DNA from: Candidatus Hydrogenedentota bacterium | Lineage (GTDB): Bacteria > Hydrogenedentota > Hydrogenedentia > Hydrogenedentales > SLHB01 | Length of the DNA stretch: 55,280 bases | Direction: 5' to 3' | Assembly (NCBI GenBank): GCA_035416745.1 | Contig: DAOLNV010000021.1 | Span: 1-55,280 of the forward strand | Part shown: in pieces, positions 25,253 through 34,440 of the stretch | Numbering within the stretch: position 1 is the first letter of the stretch | Layout: the number at the start of each line of letters is the position of its first letter | Notes under the pieces: model-generated | Databases searched by the model: none | Seen by the model: the letters and a program-made list of their open reading frames with translations, nothing else | Told to the model about the DNA's origin: nothing | Made by a program: the position numbers and the translations under genes

Positions 25253-27556
25253 TCACTCGTGCGGAAGCAGCCCCGAAGGAAGGCCCGGACGTTCCAGAAG
25301 CAGGTGGCGCGCCTTTGAACGGTAGAAAACGGCTTCGATAAAGCTGGCTACCGCTTCGGGGGCCGTGTCCGTGTCCGGCAACACGACCCGCGTGAGCGCC
25401 CCGTGGGGAACCAACTCCTGCATCGCGCCTTCCAGCATGGCGCGCTCCCCCGGCGTACAGGGGATTCGCTGCGTCAAGCGCGCGCCGACGGTATAGTGGA
25501 TATCCTGGGTGATCGGGTCGCTCTTTGCGACGCGCCGCGCTTCCTCTGGAAACGGGCGCAGATCCAACGCCGCAAAGCGCCGAATGGACGACTCGTAACG
25601 CGCCTGAGCCGGCACAATCGGTATACCCGTCCGCTCGCGTGCGGTGCCGCACGCTTCAACCAGACGCGCCAGAATGCGCAGGCCCAACTCCAGCGCATGC
25701 CTGGACTCGTGAAGCCCGTGCCCACAGAAGGCCTCCACGCATTCGTTAAGCCCATCCACCGCTATGGCATACGCAGCCCTTGACGGCTCCGCCAACGCCG
25801 GACGGCCCGAGCTCTCCCCAAGGAACACCAGCGGCCCGAGCGCCCGCAGTGCCGCAACGCGTTCCAGAAAGGCGCATTTCTCTTGATGCGCCTGCGCCGC
25901 AACATCCACAAGCGAGTCCAGGTTGTCCAGAAGGGCTGTCTCATCCCCCGAACGAAACGCCATCCGCGCCAGGTTCAAATTAACCGCCTGCGCCACGGCT
26001 CTCCCAGAAGAGATGCCATGCACCGCATCCCAATCACCGCCCCGGTCAAACTCGATTTCAAAAAAACCATGCGCCATGGCAGTCTCAGCCACGCGAACCA
26101 GAATGTCCCTGTACCCGTGCTCAGCAAAAAAGCCGGCCCCCGCAACAAACCGGGGAAGCGGCAGACTGGTCGAATGGGACTGCAGGTAAACCCCCAGAAT
26201 CTCGTCCAGAAACCGTTTCGCCGCCATCTCGTAGTCGCGATACGTGCTGCCCTCGGCCACCCTGGCCGGACCAACGGCGCGCCGGTGGGCGAGATGGCGG
26301 GGAATGCCCCAGCTCAAGCTAAGCTCGGGTGTAGCCGCACGTTCAGACGCTTCTGCCCCGAGAACGAAAAGCAGAATATGCGCCGCGCGGCGCAGGCCCT
26401 CCTCATCAGCCCCGTCCAGAAAAGGGCTCAGGTACGCATGCGGCATTTCCCACGTGACCGGACCTGAAAAATGGGCGTCCACGTGCGTCCGAAACCGGCC
26501 CAGCTGAACCAGGAATGTCTCGATATCGGCGGGAGGAGCGGCCGCCCCGGAGGCGCCGGGGAGTCCCGAACCGTAACGCGCGACCATTTCGAGCGGCGCG
26601 GTGAAACCGTGCAGCCGGTCCACATAGCCAAGGCCGCCCAGGTGGATGTCTCCAAACACATGCGCATCAACCACGCGCTCGGAGAACACCTGCGTGAGGG
26701 CGTACTCGCGCTTTACGCGCTGCGCCAGAAGACGGTCCGTAATCTCAGGATCCTGCCGGCTGACGCGTTCCGTCTCGCCGGGCATGCAGATGATGCGCTC
26801 CGCATCATAGAGGGGAACGCCTATCCGCATGTGACGCCGCCGAAACTCCTCCAACCCGTGTTCTGCCAGCTTAGCGTCGACAAGCTCCCGGACCAGGGCC
26901 GTCGTCAAAGGCCCAACCCCGGCAGACAGGATCTGGGCTTCCACCTCCTCGGCGATCGTCTCCGCACGGCCGCGGTCCAGCCGCGTCTCACGCACCAGGG
27001 CGTCCACGATTCGCGAGCGATCCCATCCCGAGAGCGTGTCGTTGCTCGTGCGCACGAACAGAGCGCCCTCATGCGTCTCGTCGCGAAGACGCTGTTCCCA
27101 CTGAACCTCGTCGAACTCGTCAATAAGGGATTGCAGATCGCTCTGACGAAGTTTTGTTACGCGCGTGCGTTTGCGGCGGTGACGAGCGAATGCAAGCGCC
27201 GTCTTCGCGTGTCCCATTTCCAGAAGCACTTTTTCCACGGCGTCCTGGACTTGCCCGACCGTGGGAACACGTCCCTCGAACCGTTTGCTGAGGTAAATCG
27301 TGACGCCCGACGCCAAGCTCTCGGCCCGGTCGCGGTCCCCCTCGCCGACCGTCTCGGCGGCCCGGAAAATGGCTGCGGCGATCTTGCCCTTGTCGAAGGC
27401 TTCTTCCCGGCCATCGCGCTTGATAACCATCCGAATCAGCGACGGCGGCCGCATAAGGGGGGAGTCAAAACGAAGTTGTTCGTCGTAAGCCCCCTCGCGC
27501 GCGGCATCTACCCGCGGGCGGTCCGGGGTATTATCGTGCTCGGTCTGTTCGGTCAT
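25253..27556 (-). CDS. NrdD-like protein with two ATP-cones, no glycyl-radical site
   Basis: A 767-aa homologue of class III (anaerobic) ribonucleotide reductase. Residues about 42-130 form an ATP-cone (MVIKRDGREEAFDKGKIAAAI); residues about 165-255 form a second cone-like repeat (LFVRTSNDTLSGWDRSRIVDAL). The rest aligns by eye with the NrdD barrel (AHVFGDIHLGGLGYVDRLHG, NLARMAFRSGDE, GLNECVEAFCG, HESRHALELGLRIL). However, the substrate-site Cys expected after GDIH is absent, there is no C-terminal Zn-finger CxxC pair and no RVxGY glycyl-radical loop; the gene simply ends, with a convergent gene 30 bp away. It is unlikely to be a normal reductase; a regulatory or other role is possible. No clear ribosome-binding site. 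It follows nrdR by 125 bp. Confidence 0.8.
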   Translation of the reverse strand: MTEQTEHDNTPDRPRVDAAREGAYDEQLRFDSPLMRPPSLIRMVIKRDGREEAFDKGKIAAAIFRAAETVGEGDRDRAESLASGVTIYLSKRFEGRVPTVGQVQDAVEKVLLEMGHAKTALAFARHRRKRTRVTKLRQSDLQSLIDEFDEVQWEQRLRDETHEGALFVRTSNDTLSGWDRSRIVDALVRETRLDRGRAETIAEEVEAQILSAGVGPLTTALVRELVDAKLAEHGLEEFRRRHMRIGVPLYDAERIICMPGETERVSRQDPEITDRLLAQRVKREYALTQVFSERVVDAHVFGDIHLGGLGYVDRLHGFTAPLEMVARYGSGLPGASGAAAPPADIETFLVQLGRFRTHVDAHFSGPVTWEMPHAYLSPFLDGADEEGLRRAAHILLFVLGAEASERAATPELSLSWGIPRHLAHRRAVGPARVAEGSTYRDYEMAAKRFLDEILGVYLQSHSTSLPLPRFVAGAGFFAEHGYRDILVRVAETAMAHGFFEIEFDRGGDWDAVHGISSGRAVAQAVNLNLARMAFRSGDETALLDNLDSLVDVAAQAHQEKCAFLERVAALRALGPLVFLGESSGRPALAEPSRAAYAIAVDGLNECVEAFCGHGLHESRHALELGLRILARLVEACGTARERTGIPIVPAQARYESSIRRFAALDLRPFPEEARRVAKSDPITQDIHYTVGARLTQRIPCTPGERAMLEGAMQELVPHGALTRVVLPDTDTAPEAVASFIEAVFYRSKARHLLLERPGLPSGLLPHE

Positions 27557-27681
27557 CCGATTTCACAGTCAAGAAGGACGCGGCATGCCGCATGCCTCGG
27601 GTAATCCACAATAGTATGTTCGCCAGTAGTTTACCGGCTTCCTGGAAAAGGCACAAGCAAGAAACGAGCTTTTCCCCACCC

Positions 27682-28131
27682 CTAAACCAGAAGGCCCTTC
27701 AGCTCGTCCATAAACTCGTTGAGATCCTTGAACTGGCGGTACACCGAGGCAAACCGGACATATGCCACCTGGTCAATATCCTTAAGACGGTCCATCACGG
27801 CGCTTCCAATCGTCGCGGTCGAAACCTCGTTGTCGGTCGAGTTGAACAGCGACCGCTCGACATCGTCGATGAGCGACTCGATTTGTTCGAGGCTAACTGG
27901 CCGCTTTTCACACGCTTTAAGGATGCCGCTCTTGATCTTCCACCGGTCAAAGGCTTCCCGGCGCCCATCCTTCTTAATCACCATCTGCGCGACCTCTTCA
28001 ATGCGCTCGTACGTGGTGAAACGGCGGCCGCATTTCAAACACTCGCGGCGGCGCCGGATCGAATCGCCCTCTTTGGACGAACGGGAATCCACAACCTTTC
28101 CTTCCGTGTGATTGCAGAATGGACAACGCAT
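27682..28131 (-). CDS. nrdR: Transcriptional repressor NrdR
   Basis: Repressor of ribonucleotide reductase genes, 149 aa. Zn ribbon with C3, C6, C31 and C34 (MRCPFCNH...CLKCGRRF), then an ATP-cone (MVIKKDGRREAFDRWKIKSG) that binds ATP/dATP. Length is typical. The ATG at 28131 gives the canonical MRCPFC start; the ribosome-binding site is weak (AGGGA about 13 nt upstream). It lies upstream of the NrdD-like gene on the same strand and 90 bp downstream of rsmD. A NrdR-box-like core is present in that gap. Confidence 0.96.
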   Translation of the reverse strand: MRCPFCNHTEGKVVDSRSSKEGDSIRRRRECLKCGRRFTTYERIEEVAQMVIKKDGRREAFDRWKIKSGILKACEKRPVSLEQIESLIDDVERSLFNSTDNEVSTATIGSAVMDRLKDIDQVAYVRFASVYRQFKDLNEFMDELKGLLV

Positions 28132-28198
28132 GAGGACATCGCTTTCCCTAGAGTTTATTGGACCACCACCACAAGAGATTCCGTCTTCTCACAGAGAA

Positions 28199-28214
28199 GG
28201 TCTATATATTGTAT
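28199..28214. promoter_or_regulatory. Possible single NrdR box upstream of nrdR
   Basis: The core CTATATATTG (28202-28211) fits the NrdR-box core C-w-A-T-A-T-A-T-w-G at every position, but the outer bases fit only partly and no second box at the usual 15-16-bp spacing is seen. It lies about 70 bp upstream of nrdR. Could also be a chance AT-rich promoter element. Confidence 0.35.
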
Positions 28215-28221
28215 GACCACT

Positions 28222-28776
28222 TTAACAAATCGACGGGGAAGCGTCAAGATAGAACGACAACTGGCTTTCGCCGTATGACCGGTCACGCACCTTGTGGAAT
28301 GGCCCCAAAGTGTCCTCGAGCGGGGCCCTCGAGGAATGCTCGAGCACTATCGTTCCCCCCGCCTTCAACAATTTCCGCTCCCCTATAAGCGCAAGAAGAC
28401 GGTCAAAATCGCTCAGCTTGAACGGAGGATCCGCAAAGATGATATCGAACGGGAAGCGTTCATTCAGCTTTCCAACCCCTCCCGGCAGATTCGCCTGAAT
28501 GCATTCCGCGCGCGTCATAAGGCGCGTCTTGCGTAAGTTCTCACGCACGAAACGGATATCCTTGTCAACGAAAACCGCGTGCGAGGCGCCCCGGCTCAAC
28601 GCCTCAATGCCGTTCGCCCCCGAACCCGCGTACAAATCCAGAAAACGGGCCCCCGGAAGCCGATCCACCAATATGCTGAACAGACTCTCGCGAAGTTTGT
28701 CCAGCGAGGGACGTACATGGGGCCCTTTGGGAACAATCAGCCGTGTCCCCTTCGCTTCACCCGCAATTACTCGCAT
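28222..28776 (-). CDS. rsmD: 16S rRNA (guanine966-N2)-methyltransferase RsmD
   Basis: SAM-dependent methyltransferase of 184 aa that modifies G966 of 16S rRNA. Seen: the family start MRVIAGEAKG and RPSLDKLRESLFSIL, motif I FLDLYAGSGANGIEALSRGA, motif II FVDKD, and the catalytic DPPF (IIFADPPFKLSDF). Length is typical. ATG 28776 has GAGG 5 nt upstream. The gene ends 90 bp before nrdR on the same strand. Confidence 0.95.
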   Translation of the reverse strand: MRVIAGEAKGTRLIVPKGPHVRPSLDKLRESLFSILVDRLPGARFLDLYAGSGANGIEALSRGASHAVFVDKDIRFVRENLRKTRLMTRAECIQANLPGGVGKLNERFPFDIIFADPPFKLSDFDRLLALIGERKLLKAGGTIVLEHSSRAPLEDTLGPFHKVRDRSYGESQLSFYLDASPSIC

Positions 28777-29113
28777 GGTGCCTCACTAAACGCCCGCTCG
28801 GAAAGAGCATAGGCACATCTGGGGATAACTCGCCTTCGCGAGCGCCGCAGTGCGCGTAACAGGCAGAAGATTCCAGAATTTATATGGTGTCGTTTCCAGT
28901 TTCACGGAGCACTGGAACGCCCTCTGCTCCCACCACCCGAAAAGTATGTAACCTTTCTGCCGACAATCACATACGGGCTCATCACCGCCCTGCCGAGACC
29001 CCCTGATTCCCCACGGGTTTTTCGAGGCTTTTCCAGCGGGGTTTTATCGTTTGAACACCTCTCCGGGGGTCCACTCGCCTGTGAAGAACCTGTGGATAAC
29101 CTTGATGCCCACC
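28777..29113. other. Intergenic region between pilT and rsmD
   Basis: No convincing gene. A 7-bp dyad (TTCCAGT 28894-28900 and ACTGGAA 28911-28917) and an isolated TATAAA (minus strand, 28879-28884) are visible, but no matching -35 box. Small open frames here lack ribosome-binding sites and have compositions unlike the neighbours. Confidence 0.4.
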
Positions 29114-30619
29114 TCAATGCGCTGCCTTGATCGAGTCAAGCCGAGGAACCGAGTAGGTGCCCATGAGCATCTGGTCAAGGATGCTTACGTCGGTGGCGAA
29201 TTCACGGGCGTTCTCGAGACTTATGATGTTCTTCTTGTAGAGCTTGTGGAGGTATTCCTCAAAAAGAAACGAATGCCCCACCGTTTGCTGCATGCCAATG
29301 CGCAGGGCATCGGTATTTCCCGCAATAATGGCATCGGTAATGGGTTTAATGTCGTTGAACATGAACTCGAGAGTCGGCACGCGCCCCCCTCCTATGCGAG
29401 GGACCAGACGCTGGCAGATAATACACCGAACACAATCGCGCAGCTGAAGTTTGACCAGATCGCGTTCCACCGGGTCGAAGAAACTCACGACCCGGTTGAC
29501 TACTTCCGAAGCCGTGTTCGAGTGCAAGGTGCTCAGCACAAGGTGGCCGGTCGCCGCCGCGTTGATCGCCGAGCGAATCGTGTCCGGGTCACGCATCTCA
29601 CCGATTACGATCACATCGGGATCGTGACGCAACGCCCCGGTCACCGCCTCAAAGAAATTGCGAACGTCCGCCCCTGTGCTGCGCTGCGACACAATGGCGC
29701 GCTTGTTCGTGTGCACATATTCCATGGGGTTTTCGATACACAGGATATGTACGGACTTATTGGAATTTATCCAGTCGACGAGGGCTGCCATGGTGGTGGT
29801 CTTCCCACTGCCGGTCATCCCCGTGATCAGCACCAGTCCGTGATGCATACGGCCCAATTGCACCATCGTATCCGCCGGCACGTTAAGGTCCGAAAACGAC
29901 GGTATCTTTTCCGGCAGGAAACGAAACGTACAATGAGGCGCGTCGCTCTTGATGAACGCCGATACGCGGGAGTACCCGAGCCCGGCTTGGTGGTAGTTAA
30001 AGCTGGTCTGAAAATCGCGTTCGAACTCTTCCCAATACCGGTCACCAGCAATCTCGCGAATCAGGCTCCGTATCTGGTGGCCCGAGAGCGGGCTCGTGAT
30101 CTTGGACTCCTGTATCTTGTTGTCTACCCGAAAGACGGGGGGCGAGCCCGGAAACAGATGCACGTCACTTGCCTTGTATTGCACCATGGCCTGAAACAGA
30201 AGCTGAACACTCAGCCGCTCGACGCGGAAATCCGTTCCCTGAACCCGCCAGACCTCAGGCAATTGCACCGTCGCGGCGATCTTCTTGAATTCCGCATCGC
30301 ACGCCTCTTGGGCCTCATCGGAAGGAATCTGCCACTGCAGAACATGCCAGCCATCGTCTTGGGAAAGTGCGTAACGCTCCGGCAAAGATGACAATAACTC
30401 TTTAAGGCCTCGAAACTTAGAATCCTCAAGGCGGGCACGCAGGCAGAATGTCTTGAATGGGCTTTCGTAATCGGCGCGCTCCGCAACAATCTCGTGATTA
30501 TCCGCGCGCAGTTTAATCTTCTTGGGGTGGCCTTCCGCGCGGCTGAGTTCGCGTTCGGCCACGGTACTCAACTCCGAAATACTTCGTTCCCCCCCTATGC
30601 CAATAATGTGCTCTGCCAT
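29114..30619 (-). CDS. pilT: PilT-type twitching ATPase with N-terminal extension
   Basis: Hexameric ATPase that powers pilus retraction, 501 aa. The PilT core starts near residue 135 (FRVERLSVQLLFQAM, ASDVHL) and has Walker A GMTGSGKTT (267-275), Asp box, Walker B DPDVIVIGEMRDPDT (333-347), the His box TGHLVLSTLHS and the C-terminal region up to about 500. The first ~135 residues are an extra domain not seen in canonical ~350-residue PilT; it has no motif I recognise. ATG 30619 has AAGGAGG 9 nt upstream. No other pilus gene is adjacent, and it has its own promoter. It could be a PilU/PilT2 paralogue. Confidence 0.9.
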   Translation of the reverse strand: MAEHIIGIGGERSISELSTVAERELSRAEGHPKKIKLRADNHEIVAERADYESPFKTFCLRARLEDSKFRGLKELLSSLPERYALSQDDGWHVLQWQIPSDEAQEACDAEFKKIAATVQLPEVWRVQGTDFRVERLSVQLLFQAMVQYKASDVHLFPGSPPVFRVDNKIQESKITSPLSGHQIRSLIREIAGDRYWEEFERDFQTSFNYHQAGLGYSRVSAFIKSDAPHCTFRFLPEKIPSFSDLNVPADTMVQLGRMHHGLVLITGMTGSGKTTTMAALVDWINSNKSVHILCIENPMEYVHTNKRAIVSQRSTGADVRNFFEAVTGALRHDPDVIVIGEMRDPDTIRSAINAAATGHLVLSTLHSNTASEVVNRVVSFFDPVERDLVKLQLRDCVRCIICQRLVPRIGGGRVPTLEFMFNDIKPITDAIIAGNTDALRIGMQQTVGHSFLFEEYLHKLYKKNIISLENAREFATDVSILDQMLMGTYSVPRLDSIKAAH

Positions 30620-30633
30620 AGGCTGAACCCTCC

Positions 30634-30724
30634 TTCGGAATTCCGAAACCTCGGCGTCTCATAGCACACAACTGCCGCCCGATATTTCAAGAATCACTAT
30701 ACGCTGCCTGCCAATATCAGTCAA
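30634..30724 (-). promoter_or_regulatory. Sigma-70 promoter and leader palindrome of pilT
   Basis: On the minus strand TTGACT (30719-30724), 17-bp spacer, TATAGT (30696-30701). In the leader a perfect 14-bp palindrome TTCGGAATTCCGAA (30634-30647) runs directly into the ribosome-binding site, which could affect translation or bind a regulator. The about 290 bp further upstream, to 31017, hold nothing I recognise. Confidence 0.65.
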
Positions 30725-31017
30725 AAAACCATCTTCGGCAAGAGAAGGTGCTCTCCCGCCCTCACGAGCTCCGAGCTGTATCATCTCCCAACTCCGGCGT
30801 ATCCTCGGCTAAACATGATGTTGGGCCGCTTGTGTTGAGAGCCGCGTTGCTACACGAGCATGGGTAAACCAATAGCCGCATGTTGAGATGCATCGAGGCC
30901 GCGGGAATTCCCGGGAAATACTTGGCCGAGAGGGGGGCGGGGAGGCAACGACAGCACGCGGGGCTCTTCTCGCACCCGGCGGCGCCGCGAATTCGCCAGC
31001 TCGAACGCCGGCGCAGG

Positions 31018-33213
31018 CTAGTTGCGGTGAATGGTAACGCTGTCTCCCACGCGTAAAACGCGTCTCCGGTCCCAGCCGTTCCATTTCAGCAAGTCGTCCA
31101 CGGATACACCATATTGCCGGGCAATCGTAGTGGGATTCTGCCCTTTGGCGACCTTGTGGACAACCACCTCTTCCTTTTCGGAATCTCCTGAAGCTGCAGC
31201 CGCAGCGGACTTGTGAATGACCAGTTTGGTCCCGACGCGAAGCGTTGACTTCGAGGTGAGACTGTTCCATTTCAGCAGGTCGCTTAGCCCTACCCCGTGC
31301 TTGGACGCAATAACGGACGCTGAATCACCCGGTTGTACACTGTACTCGATCTTCTCGAGCTGCTCTTCGCGGGCTTTTTCTGGAGCTGCCTTGGCCGCCG
31401 CGCCGCCGCGCAATACAAGCTTGTCGCCCACGCGGATCATCGAATTCTTGGTCAAGTTGTTCCAACCCAGGAAGGTGTCCAGTTCCACGCCATATTGTTT
31501 GGCGATCTTCGCCGGGTACTCGCCAGCTTTTACGACATGCACCTGTTCGCTGCCGCCGCTTGCCTCGCCCGTCTCGCCTGAAGCCCCGTCCGGCGCTGTT
31601 GCGATCTCAGCATCGGGAGGCGCCACCTTTAGAGACGAGCCCACCTGAATACGCGTTTTGCGGCCCATGTCGTTCCACGCCTGGATGTCGCTCGTCTTAA
31701 CGCCATACTTCGTGGCAATTTCAGAAAGCGTGTCCCCTTTCTTAACCCGGTGGGTTTCCGCGGCATAGGCGGTTCGCGTGCCTACGCTGCCGCCCGCCGG
31801 CGCCGGAACGCTGCCCGCGCCCGGAATAATGAGTTCTTTACCAACCTGTAAACTCCGGGGCGAGCGAATCTTATTGACAGCCATCAGCTCGCGCATCGAA
31901 ACCCCGTAGTGGTTCGCGATCCCGGCGGGCGTCTCTCCCCTCCGCACCAGGTGGACGTTCTGGCGAACCTTCGAAGAGTTTTCCAGGGCCGCGAGGAACG
32001 TCTTGGTCTCGCGTTTCGGAACAGCCAGCAAGTGTTCTCCGGTTGGAGGCGTAACGCCGCGGACCAGCTCTCGATTCAGGTCGCGCAAGGAACCTTCCTG
32101 CCACCCGGCGGTCTTTTCAAGCGAAGCCAGGCTGTAGCTGCCTTCAACAGGTATCAAGTCAACCTCTTCCGGTTCTCCGCTCGGCGGGGAGAATCCGTAT
32201 TGTTCCGGGTTTTGCCCCACAATGACGGACGCCAGGAACTTGGCATAGAATTTCTGGCTCTCACGGGCCATGCGGTCGCAGCCGGGAGAGGTTTCGAGGA
32301 GCTTCCACAAGTCGCGTTCGCCGCCGTTCATCGCGATGACCTGTTCGACGCCGTATTCCCCCATGTTATACGCCGTGATGGCGAGCGGCCAATCGCCCTC
32401 GAAGAAGTCCCGCAGCTCCTTCAGGTAGGCTACCGCCGCATTCGTCTCCTTGCGCCAGTTGAATCGTTCGTCCACATACGAATCGATTCGGAGGCTGTAT
32501 CGCCGGCCCGTACCGTTCATGAACTGCCACATCCCGGCGGCGCCCGCATGCGAGACCACCGCGGGATGGAACTGGCTCTCGACCATGGCAAGCCAAACCA
32601 GCTCTTCCGGAAGCCCCGCCAACTTCAACTCTCGACGCAGGTGCGGGGCGTATTTGGCGCTCCGAATCAAGCCATTCTGGAAGTTCTTCGGGTACAGCTG
32701 TTGGATTTCTTCAATCTCGGCAAGGACACGCTCAGGCAGCGGGAAGGGGATTTCGATGCCGCCGCCAAGCCCCGCCGCCACCATTTCCTCCGGCGTGAGC
32801 TTCTCCAGATGGCCCTGTTCATCAAGGAGGCCGGCTTGCTCCATCGACTGGCCAAGGATACGCTCGAATTCGGGACGAAGGTTGTAGAATATGGCCGGGT
32901 CAAGTTCCGCTTCCTGCAACAACTGGAGCATCTTCCCGTAGTGACGCACCGCGGCTTTTTCGTCCCCGGTTTCCTGGGCCTCATTCGCTTGGCGGAAGGC
33001 CTCCCCTGCGGCGCGCAACAAATCCGTAGCCCGCTGGGCTGGCTGCGATGACAGCTCCTGTCTGCCAACACGCCCATGGGGGACCGGCTCGAATTTCTGG
33101 ACTTCTTCTCGCGAGGTACTTGTGGTGGTGCAGCCGAGAACAAAAGAAAGCGGGAACAACATCAGCGCCACAAGGACGCAAAACGGTAGTTTTCTCACGG
33201 ATTGAATCCCCAT
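31018..33213 (-). CDS. mltD: Lipoprotein lytic murein transglycosylase with five LysM repeats (MltD-like)
   Basis: Peptidoglycan-cleaving lipoprotein of 731 aa. Lipobox LSFVLGC with lipidated C28; SLT domain at about 165-350 with catalytic E212 in AMVESQFHPAVVSHAGAAGMWQFM and the AITAYNMGEYGV motif; then five LysM peptidoglycan-binding repeats between about residue 420 and the end, each starting with a phrase such as HLVRRGETPAGIANHYGVS or HRVKKGDTLSEIATKYGVK, separated by Ala/Gly/Pro linkers. Five repeats is more than the two of E. coli MltD. The start ATG 33213 precedes the signal peptide; GGGG lies upstream. It follows the TolB-like gene (163-bp gap) but has its own promoter. Confidence 0.93.
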   Translation of the reverse strand: MGIQSVRKLPFCVLVALMLFPLSFVLGCTTTSTSREEVQKFEPVPHGRVGRQELSSQPAQRATDLLRAAGEAFRQANEAQETGDEKAAVRHYGKMLQLLQEAELDPAIFYNLRPEFERILGQSMEQAGLLDEQGHLEKLTPEEMVAAGLGGGIEIPFPLPERVLAEIEEIQQLYPKNFQNGLIRSAKYAPHLRRELKLAGLPEELVWLAMVESQFHPAVVSHAGAAGMWQFMNGTGRRYSLRIDSYVDERFNWRKETNAAVAYLKELRDFFEGDWPLAITAYNMGEYGVEQVIAMNGGERDLWKLLETSPGCDRMARESQKFYAKFLASVIVGQNPEQYGFSPPSGEPEEVDLIPVEGSYSLASLEKTAGWQEGSLRDLNRELVRGVTPPTGEHLLAVPKRETKTFLAALENSSKVRQNVHLVRRGETPAGIANHYGVSMRELMAVNKIRSPRSLQVGKELIIPGAGSVPAPAGGSVGTRTAYAAETHRVKKGDTLSEIATKYGVKTSDIQAWNDMGRKTRIQVGSSLKVAPPDAEIATAPDGASGETGEASGGSEQVHVVKAGEYPAKIAKQYGVELDTFLGWNNLTKNSMIRVGDKLVLRGGAAAKAAPEKAREEQLEKIEYSVQPGDSASVIASKHGVGLSDLLKWNSLTSKSTLRVGTKLVIHKSAAAAASGDSEKEEVVVHKVAKGQNPTTIARQYGVSVDDLLKWNGWDRRRVLRVGDSVTIHRN

Positions 33214-33292
33214 TCGAACCCCAAAGCCTCTGTCGTGCCTTAAAGCCCTTTTCGTGTTTCAAGCTTCCGAGGGAAACGAACCCCCACCGCAT

Positions 33293-33321
33293 AGTTTAGA
33301 TAACAATGCTTAGTGTGTCAA
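33293..33321 (-). promoter_or_regulatory. Sigma-70 promoter of mltD-like gene
   Basis: Minus strand TTGACA (33316-33321), 17-bp spacer, TAAACT (33293-33298), about 80 bp upstream of the ATG at 33213. Confidence 0.65.
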
Positions 33322-33376
33322 GACGCGTGACACCCCAATATGCTGTATTTAACTTGGAATTGTGAGAAAAACCGGA

Positions 33377-34255
33377 CTACTCGGGAGCCTTTACCCGCCA
33401 GATATTCGAGATTGTCTGGCTCATGTCCCGCGTGTAGTAGATATAGCCCCCCGAACTCCAACTGGGCTGCCTTTCATCGGCCGGGTCCGTGGTCAGCTGC
33501 CGCACGTTTCGGCCGTCCACATCCATCACCCAGAGGTCGAAGTTCCCCGTGCGGTTCGACGCGAATACGATCTGCTTTCCATCCGGAGAAAAGCACGGAT
33601 TCCTGTCATCTTTCTCGCTGGTGGTGAGTTGCAGCAAAGCGCCACCGGACATATCCGTCAGCCAGATGTCGTTGTTCTTGGTGCGCCGCGACACAAAGAC
33701 CATCTGCTTGCCATCAGGCGAGAAGCGCGGTTCGTCGCCATCATCCACAAGCACCCGCGCCGTCGAGGCCGGGTTCTCCGTCAACACAATCGCCATCTTC
33801 CTGCGCAGGATGTTGCGCTTCTCCGCGCGCGCAAAAACCATTTCCTGGCTCCCGGGGCGATACGACGCATATTCCTCGAGATGTTCCGATACCGTAAGCT
33901 GAAGGTTGCCCGCGGGGCTTTCCACGGACGTCTCGTAAACGTCGCCGTTGCCCGTCCGGTCGGAATTGAAAAGCACCTTCTTGTTGTCTGCCGTCCAATT
34001 GGGATAGCGGTCATCCTTCTCGCTGTGGGTAACCTGCATGAACGCCTTCTTGTCGTAGTTGTAAACCCAAATATCAAAATTGCCGGTGCGATCACTGGCG
34101 AATGCCAGCGAATTGCCGTCCGGCGAAATCATGGGATCCACGTCACGGTGAGCCCCTTCGGTGAACTGAACCGGCGACTCTTGCCCCAGGGCCGGCCCGC
34201 AAGACACCGCCACGACGCAGCTCGCAAAGACCAGACGTCCAATGAATACTCTCAT
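33377..34255 (-). CDS. Secreted TolB/WD40-like beta-propeller protein
   Basis: Exported 292-aa propeller of the PD40/TolB type. Signal peptide (FIGRLVFASCVVAVSCGPALG) followed by repeated blades with the phrase SPDGxxxxFxSxRTGxxDIW (for example ISPDGNSLAFASDRTGNFDIW split over blades, FSPDGKQMVFVSRRTKNNDIW, FSPDGKQIVFASNRTGNFDLW). No N-terminal TolB domain and no Pal or Tol genes nearby, so it is TolB-like only in the propeller. The ATG at 34255 has GGGAGG 9 nt upstream; two earlier starts are less likely. Probably periplasmic; partner unknown. Confidence 0.8.
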   Translation of the reverse strand: MRVFIGRLVFASCVVAVSCGPALGQESPVQFTEGAHRDVDPMISPDGNSLAFASDRTGNFDIWVYNYDKKAFMQVTHSEKDDRYPNWTADNKKVLFNSDRTGNGDVYETSVESPAGNLQLTVSEHLEEYASYRPGSQEMVFARAEKRNILRRKMAIVLTENPASTARVLVDDGDEPRFSPDGKQMVFVSRRTKNNDIWLTDMSGGALLQLTTSEKDDRNPCFSPDGKQIVFASNRTGNFDLWVMDVDGRNVRQLTTDPADERQPSWSSGGYIYYTRDMSQTISNIWRVKAPE

Positions 34256-34406
34256 CGCGGGAAGCCTCCCCATGCCCACTATGGCGCCTCTTTACACCCC
34301 TCAATGCTGATCTGCAGGCTAACAGGGAGCGGTCCGGGAGTCAAGTGCCGAGAGCGCTTGTCCAGCACACGCGATGTGTCGTCGGAAAGTGCATTCTCGG
34401 ATTCAA

Positions 34407-34427
34407 TTGACTGTGTTTTGCAGTCAA
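34407..34427. terminator. Hairpin downstream of hemL
   Basis: A 7-bp perfect dyad (TTGACTG, 7-nt loop, CAGTCAA) begins 14 bp beyond the hemL stop. It lacks a U-run, so it is a weak candidate for the end of the hem operon transcript. Confidence 0.3.
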
Positions 34428-34440
34428 AATTCCGCGCCCG

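Noticed and set aside
28902..29117. 71-codon minus-strand frame between pilT and rsmD
   Set aside because: Overlaps the end of pilT, lacks a ribosome-binding site and has low-complexity composition.
30809..31270. 153-codon minus-strand frame overlapping the start of the intergenic region before the mltD-like gene
   Set aside because: Most of it is an alternative frame of the LysM-coding region; nothing recognisable.
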